From Bacteroidota bacterium (GTDB lineage: Bacteria; Bacteroidota; Bacteroidia; Cytophagales; Cyclobacteriaceae): a DNA stretch of 6,991 bases. Both the position numbers and the translations under genes were made by a program. The stretch's first letter is position 1, and the number at the start of each line of letters is the position of its first letter. The notes beneath the pieces are model-generated. The model was given only the letters and a program-made list of their open reading frames with translations, did no database searches and had not been told where the DNA came from. Location of the stretch: positions 1-6,991 of the forward strand of contig JAPUIM010000080.1 of NCBI GenBank assembly GCA_027297025.1. Direction: 5' to 3'. Shown one piece after another: positions 4,785 to 6,991 of this stretch.

Positions 4785-6991
4785 TTACTCCTGCAATTGC
4801 TTATCTCGGTTGAACAGCTCTTTAGATTCAACCAAAGCATCGTACTCTTCCTGGGAGGCCACAATCAAGTCGTTGTATACTCGCATTCCTGTACCAGCAG
4901 GAATCAGATGGCCGACAATTACGTTTTCCTTTAAACCAATCAATCGATCAGATTTCCCTCTTATTGCTGCTTCACTTAATACTTTAGTAGTTTCCTGAAA
5001 TGAAGCTGCAGAGATAAAGCTTTCAGTGCCCAATGAGGCTTGGGTTATTCCTTGTAAGGTTGGCTTGGATACAGCAGGTTGAGCGTTTCTGACTTCCACC
5101 AGCTTCATGTCCTTCCTTTTCAAACTTGAATTTTCATCCCGCAATTTCCGGGAAGTAATGATCTGTCCTGGCTTCAGGGTTTCTGATTCTCCAGCATCAA
5201 CTAAAACTTTTTTATCCAAGATTGAATCATTCTCTTCGCGGAACAAGAATTTGTCAACGACCTGATTGGGAAGGAAATTGGTGTCACCGGCATCGATGAT
5301 CATCACTTTCTGCATCATTTGTTTCACAATGGCCTCAATGTGTTTATCATTTATCTTCACACCTTGCAAGCGGTAAACCTCCTGAATTTCATTCACTAAA
5401 TATTCCTGAACTGCGGTAGGACCTTTAATTGAAAGGATGTCTGCAGGAGTGATAGCACCGTCTGACAATGGTGTACCCGCTCTTACAAAATCATTATCCT
5501 GAACCAGGATATGCTTAGATAAGGAAACCAAGTAACGTTTATTAACTCCATCTTTGGATTCGATAAATATCTCACGGTTGCCTCTCTTTATCCCACCATA
5601 GGTTACTACCCCATCAATTTCGCTTACAACTGCAGGATTGGAAGGATTTCTGGCTTCGAATAGCTCGGTAACTCTGGGAAGACCCCCGGTAATATCCCTT
5701 GATTTACCCATCATTCTGGGTATTTTAGCCAGTACCTGGCCTGATTTTATTTGCTCACCAACTTGTACAGCAAGGTGAGCTCCAACCGGCATATTATAAG
5801 ATTTCTCATCTCCTTTTTTATGGGACACTACTATTGCAGGGTTTTTCGTTTTATCCTTAGTGTCCACAATTACTTTTTCCCTGTGACCTGTTTGCTCATC
5901 AGACTCTTCACGGAAGGTGATTCCCTCTTCTATGGATTCAAAACTGATCTTGCCATCAAATTCTGATAAAATCACAGCATTGTAAGGATCCCAATTACAT
6001 AACTGGTCATCTTTCTTTATTTTGGCCTTCTCTTTAATATTGAGGAAAGCACCATAGGGAACGTGGTTGCTGATTAGTACTTTCTTGGTTTTAGGATCAA
6101 TTATCTTGATTTCACCAGATCTTCCCATCACTACCTGTACCTTATCCCCCTCAGAATTAGTGGTAGATATCGACCTCAAATCTTCAAACTCAATAACACC
6201 CTCAAACTTGGCTTTTATGGTAGCTTCAACAGCAATATTAGATGCTGTACCTCCAACATGGAAGGTTCGCAGGGTTAATTGGGTTCCGGGTTCTCCGATG
6301 GACTGAGCAGCTATCACGCCTACCGCTTCGCCATTTTGAACCATTTTTCCGGTGGCCAGGTTTCTACCATAACAATTAGCACAAACTCCCTGTTTTGTTT
6401 CACAAGTCAAAACTGAACGAATTTCAACATCTTCAATAATGGTACCTTCGATCTGACGGGAAATCTTCTCGGTAATCTGCTGATTGGCCTCAATGATTAA
6501 CTCATCAGTCATGGGATCATAAATATCGTGAACTGTTACCCTGCCCAATATTCTCTCAGAAAGTGTCTCCACAATCTCTTCATTGTCTTTCAGTGCAGAA
6601 ACTACTAAACCTCTTAGGGTTCCACAATCTTTTTCATTTACTACCACATCTTGAGCCACATCCACTAATCGCCGGGTTAGATAACCTGCATCAGCCGTTT
6701 TAAGAGCAGTATCAGCCAATCCTTTTCGTGCTCCGTGTGTGGAAATAAAATATTCGATCACATCCAAGCCCTCCTTAAAATTTGAAAGAATTGGGTTCTC
6801 AATAATTTCACCAACCGTACCTTGCAGGTTCTTTTGAGGTTTAGCCATTAACCCTCGCATACCCCCCAACTGACGAATTTGCTCTCTTGATCCACGTGCG
6901 CCGGAGTGCATCATCATATAAATGGAGTTAAATCCTTGCTGATCTTCTTCAAGCTGTTTCATCAAGGTATTGGTCAGTTGAGAATTGATAC
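4785..6991 (-). CDS. rpoC: DNA-directed RNA polymerase subunit beta', C-terminal 734 residues (5' end outside window)
   Basis: The frame is open to the window edge, so this is roughly the C-terminal half of beta', the catalytic subunit. Numbering from the first complete codon (I-N-S-Q-L-T), the funnel segment [13 protein letters not shown] is at 29-41 and the bridge-helix region [20 protein letters not shown] at 70-89. Zinc-site cysteines are at 122, 196, 203 and 206 (CGT, then C-x6-C-x2-C). The trigger loop [20 protein letters not shown] spans 220-239. About 185 residues between TFHVGG and DITGGLPRV (432-440) correspond to the SI3-type insertion known from E. coli. The end of the core, [19 protein letters not shown] and [16 protein letters not shown], is intact. 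An extra segment of about 40 residues relative to E. coli lies around 589-641. There are no frameshifts. The stop is 12 nt before the DUF3467 gene. Confidence 0.98.
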   Translation of the reverse strand, partial: INSQLTNTLMKQLEEDQQGFNSIYMMMHSGARGSREQIRQLGGMRGLMAKPQKNLQGTVGEIIENPILSNFKEGLDVIEYFISTHGARKGLADTALKTADAGYLTRRLVDVAQDVVVNEKDCGTLRGLVVSALKDNEEIVETLSERILGRVTVHDIYDPMTDELIIEANQQITEKISRQIEGTIIEDVEIRSVLTCETKQGVCANCYGRNLATGKMVQNGEAVGVIAAQSIGEPGTQLTLRTFHVGGTASNIAVEATIKAKFEGVIEFEDLRSISTTNSEGDKVQVVMGRSGEIKIIDPKTKKVLISNHVPYGAFLNIKEKAKIKKDDQLCNWDPYNAVILSEFDGKISFESIEEGITFREESDEQTGHREKVIVDTKDKTKNPAIVVSHKKGDEKSYNMPVGAHLAVQVGEQIKSGQVLAKIPRMMGKSRDITGGLPRVTELFEARNPSNPAVVSEIDGVVTYGGIKRGNREIFIESKDGVNKRYLVSLSKHILVQDNDFVRAGTPLSDGAITPADILSIKGPTAVQEYLVNEIQEVYRLQGVKINDKHIEAIVKQMMQKVMIIDAGDTNFLPNQVVDKFLFREENDSILDKKVLVDAGESETLKPGQIITSRKLRDENSSLKRKDMKLVEVRNAQPAVSKPTLQGITQASLGTESFISAASFQETTKVLSEAAIRGKSDRLIGLKENVIVGHLIPAGTGMRVYNDLIVASQEEYDALVESKELFNRDKQLQE

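Noticed and set aside
4810..6306. Plus-strand frames at 4810-4998, 5751-5966 and 6067-6306
   Set aside because: All are antisense to the unbroken rpoC frame and have no recognisable domains.
6963..6965. TTG codon as a possible start of a 726-residue protein
   Set aside because: The frame continues upstream to the window edge with typical RpoC sequence (INSQLTNT), so this TTG is an internal Leu codon.
1..6991. A hidden defence system, mobile element, CRISPR array or RNA gene
   Set aside because: Both strands are filled by intact, syntenic housekeeping genes with short spacers. No spaced repeats, transposase motifs, tRNA-like folds or foreign-looking stretches were seen.

Overview
This window is a core housekeeping locus: the end of the RNA polymerase operon, the complete str operon, and the start of the S10 ribosomal-protein operon. 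Every gene lies on the minus strand, so the transcription order is rpoC (3' part), a DUF3467 gene, rpsL, rpsG, fusA, rpsJ, rplC, rplD (5' end). The organism is most likely a member of the Bacteroidota, probably Cytophagia-like. Three things suggest this: a DUF3467 gene between rpoC and rpsL, rpsJ rather than tuf following fusA, and two intergenic promoter candidates of the Bacteroidota form (TTTTG, a 19-20 nt spacer, TAnnTTTG). Most start codons also lack a Shine-Dalgarno sequence and have A/T-rich upstream sequence instead. The lineage call is inference from gene order and motifs, not from a database search.

Layout from high to low coordinates, which is the direction of transcription. (1) 6991-4446: the last 734 codons of rpoC, then a 108-residue protein of unknown function 12 nt downstream. 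(2) 4445-4246: a roughly 200-nt spacer with an intrinsic terminator (4348-4381), a promoter (4291-4322) and a perfect 19-nt inverted repeat (4266-4284) where transcription should start. (3) 4245-941: rpsL, rpsG, fusA and rpsJ, separated by only 5-12 nt. (4) 940-775: a 166-nt spacer with a strong intrinsic terminator (889-927) and a second promoter (834-866). (5) 774-1: rplC and the first 47 codons of rplD, which overlap by one base.

The genes form three apparent transcription units: polymerase plus DUF3467; S12-S7-EF-G-S10; and L3-L4 onward. Each boundary has a terminator followed 22-25 nt later by a promoter, and both promoters carry the same GGTTTTGG octamer at the -33 region. All coding regions are intact and full length for their families apart from the two cut by the window edges.

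There are no mobile elements, CRISPR arrays, RNA genes or defence-like modules, and I found no new multigene system. The points most worth a second look are the uncharacterised DUF3467 protein tied to rpoC, the paired terminator/promoter spacers that move S10 out of the S10 operon, the palindrome at the str start site, and lineage-type differences in L3 and RpoC.
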